Positions 62,755-64,000 of a stretch of 64,000 nt of DNA are shown here, in pieces; within the stretch, counting starts at the first letter, position 1; every line of letters begins with the position of its first letter. This DNA is from Paramecium sonneborni. Its lineage: Eukaryota; Ciliophora; Oligohymenophorea; Peniculida; Parameciidae. Location: contig CAJJDN010000098.1 in the NCBI GenBank assembly GCA_905182985.1, forward strand, positions 27,578 to 91,577, written 5' to 3'. Made by a program: the position numbers and the translations under genes. Under the pieces are notes generated by a model. It made no database searches. It was not told where the DNA came from and saw nothing but the letters and a program-made list of their open reading frames with translations.

Positions 62755-64000
62755 TCAGGCAAAGTTTTCTCTTAATGCTTATGATTATGCAATAACTTTT
62801 CTTATTCTTTCCTCTATAGATTCAGCTTAAACTTAAGGTTTTTATTAGTTATATTATTAAATTAAAGTCTTCGAATGTTCAATTTCTTATTTTAATCTAG
62901 TAATATTTTATTCATTAGAAACAACTTACATTTAGTTTTCAATATTACCAAGCACATTTTATCTTTGTTGATATTAAGGTTATGGTTATTAGTAATACTA
63001 TTATTATTGATATTATGGGTTATATTAAGGTTATTAAGTAATCTATTATTATTAAGAAAGCATCTATTATTATTAAGCCATTATTTATTATTATTAAGGC
63101 ATTGCTTATGGTTATTATTATTACTGAGGAACCATTGACTATGGTCTTTATTACTGTGGTTATTAAACTAATAATTATATATTAATAGATTACCCATTCT
63201 TGAAGCAGAATGAGATTTCTCTTGATATTCAACTCTTCCATCAGGATAAACTAACTTTTTTATAATTTTGGTTGGAACCCTCTCCCTAGAAACACCTCCT
63301 TACATAGTTTGATTCATATCAGGTTGAGTCATCATAAAATCTTGAGAGGGTCTTGATTAATGGTAATTTTATCTTGGTTATTGAGTTTGAGAAAATTGTT
63401 ATTGTTATTGTTATTATTATTATTATTAATACTATGTTTATTGAGTATTGTATGATGATTATTATTGAATCACCTATTATTGTTATTATTAAAGATATTA
63501 AGGAGGAACTTAGGTTTATGGTAATTATTGTTATTAGACTATTTATGGTTAGTAATTTTATTATTCAACTTATTAAGGTAAATATTATAATTATTATTAT
63601 TATTATTATTAATACTATAATTAAGATTACTGAGCTTATTAATAGGTAATTTACTACTACTATTATTATTAATAAACTAACTATTATTACTACTATTATT
63701 ATTATTAACATAATTATTATTAGTACAATTGTTACTATTGAAGCAATTGTTAATATTATTATTATTAGACTACTTGTTAATCTTACTCATTTGCTGTTCT
63801 TTATTATTCGAGTAGATAATTAAACAAATTGACTGGATCTAACCTTTCATTCTGCTTGAAATTAAGCATGAGAGCTATATTCTCTGCAAATTATAAATTG
63901 TATATTTGTGCTACTTCATTGATTCTATCAGAGATCAATCTAAATTATAATCCATTCTAATAGAGGTTATCATTTTATTTAAGAGTACTTGCTTCTAACA
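62755..64000 (-). CDS. Glutamine-rich protein, 5' end beyond the window
   Basis: The frame enters from the right edge, so the N-terminus is missing. It ends at TGA 62755-62757 after a 26-nt intron (63168-63193). The visible 406 residues start with a helical segment of about 70 residues (motif RLISDRINEVAQIYNLQF). Long Gln tracts broken by Pro, Tyr and Leu follow, with a short conserved-looking block (VPTKIIKKLVYPDGRVEYQE) between them, and a C-terminal coiled coil (RLKQEIEHSKTLIQQ). The tracts are encoded almost entirely by TAA and TAG, which gives the TTA/ATT triplet pattern in the DNA. Such proteins often act as scaffolds or enter condensates; function is unknown. Confidence 0.75.

Noticed and set aside
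63353..63649. Plus-strand Ile-rich frame of 98 codons
   Set aside because: It is the complement of the minus-strand glutamine tracts; isoleucine and asparagine runs are produced by the triplet repeat.

Overview
The window is the left end of a ciliate macronuclear chromosome, most probably from Paramecium. Four things in the sequence point there. It opens on about 81 bases of C3A3/C4A2 telomeric repeat. It is very AT rich. Long, biologically sensible reading frames appear only when TAA and TAG are read as glutamine and TGA is the sole stop. The genes are interrupted by GT-AG introns of only 22-31 bases. Read with the standard code the region looks almost empty; read with the ciliate code it is densely packed.

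Layout. 1-81 telomere; 82-1736 AT-rich subtelomere with no gene I can support; 1737-6210 (minus) a 1467-residue polytopic membrane protein; 6484-7940 (minus) a broken membrane-protein gene; 8830-9602 broken, relatively G-rich reading frames of unknown origin; 10577-14619 a type I membrane protein; 14620-17629 mostly non-coding, with a GC-enriched candidate RNA near 16045-16150; 17630-26960 a 3069-residue surface protein; 27254-29473 a WD40 protein; 29960-36460 (minus) four genes, the last carrying about 18 copies of a 42-residue repeat; 36528-37549 (minus) a signal-peptide-peptidase-like gene; 37541-40108 NMD3, whose first half appears twice around a single N; 40499-40967 (minus) a small gene.

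From 40993 to 49062 lies a signalling and membrane cluster: a cyclase fused to a voltage-sensor-like domain, a complete voltage-gated K+ channel, and a convergent chitin synthase. Then come an ERGIC/Erv46-like cargo receptor (49998-51195), a membrane sensor with a VWA-like domain (51432-54847), a Myb-like protein (54982-55732, minus), a TmcB-like membrane protein (56197-60759, minus), a small cysteine-motif protein (61148-61408, minus), a coiled-coil protein (61806-62711, minus) and a glutamine-rich protein running off the right edge (62755-64000, minus).

The genes are independent transcription units, not operons. Spacing is very tight: start codons of a divergent pair are 25 bases apart at 40968-40992, and two convergent genes overlap at 46061-46083. 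Subtelomeric decay is visible in the first 10 kb. All gene models were built by hand from reading frames; where intron removal makes the codon count come out whole I took that as support, but none was checked against RNA or a database.
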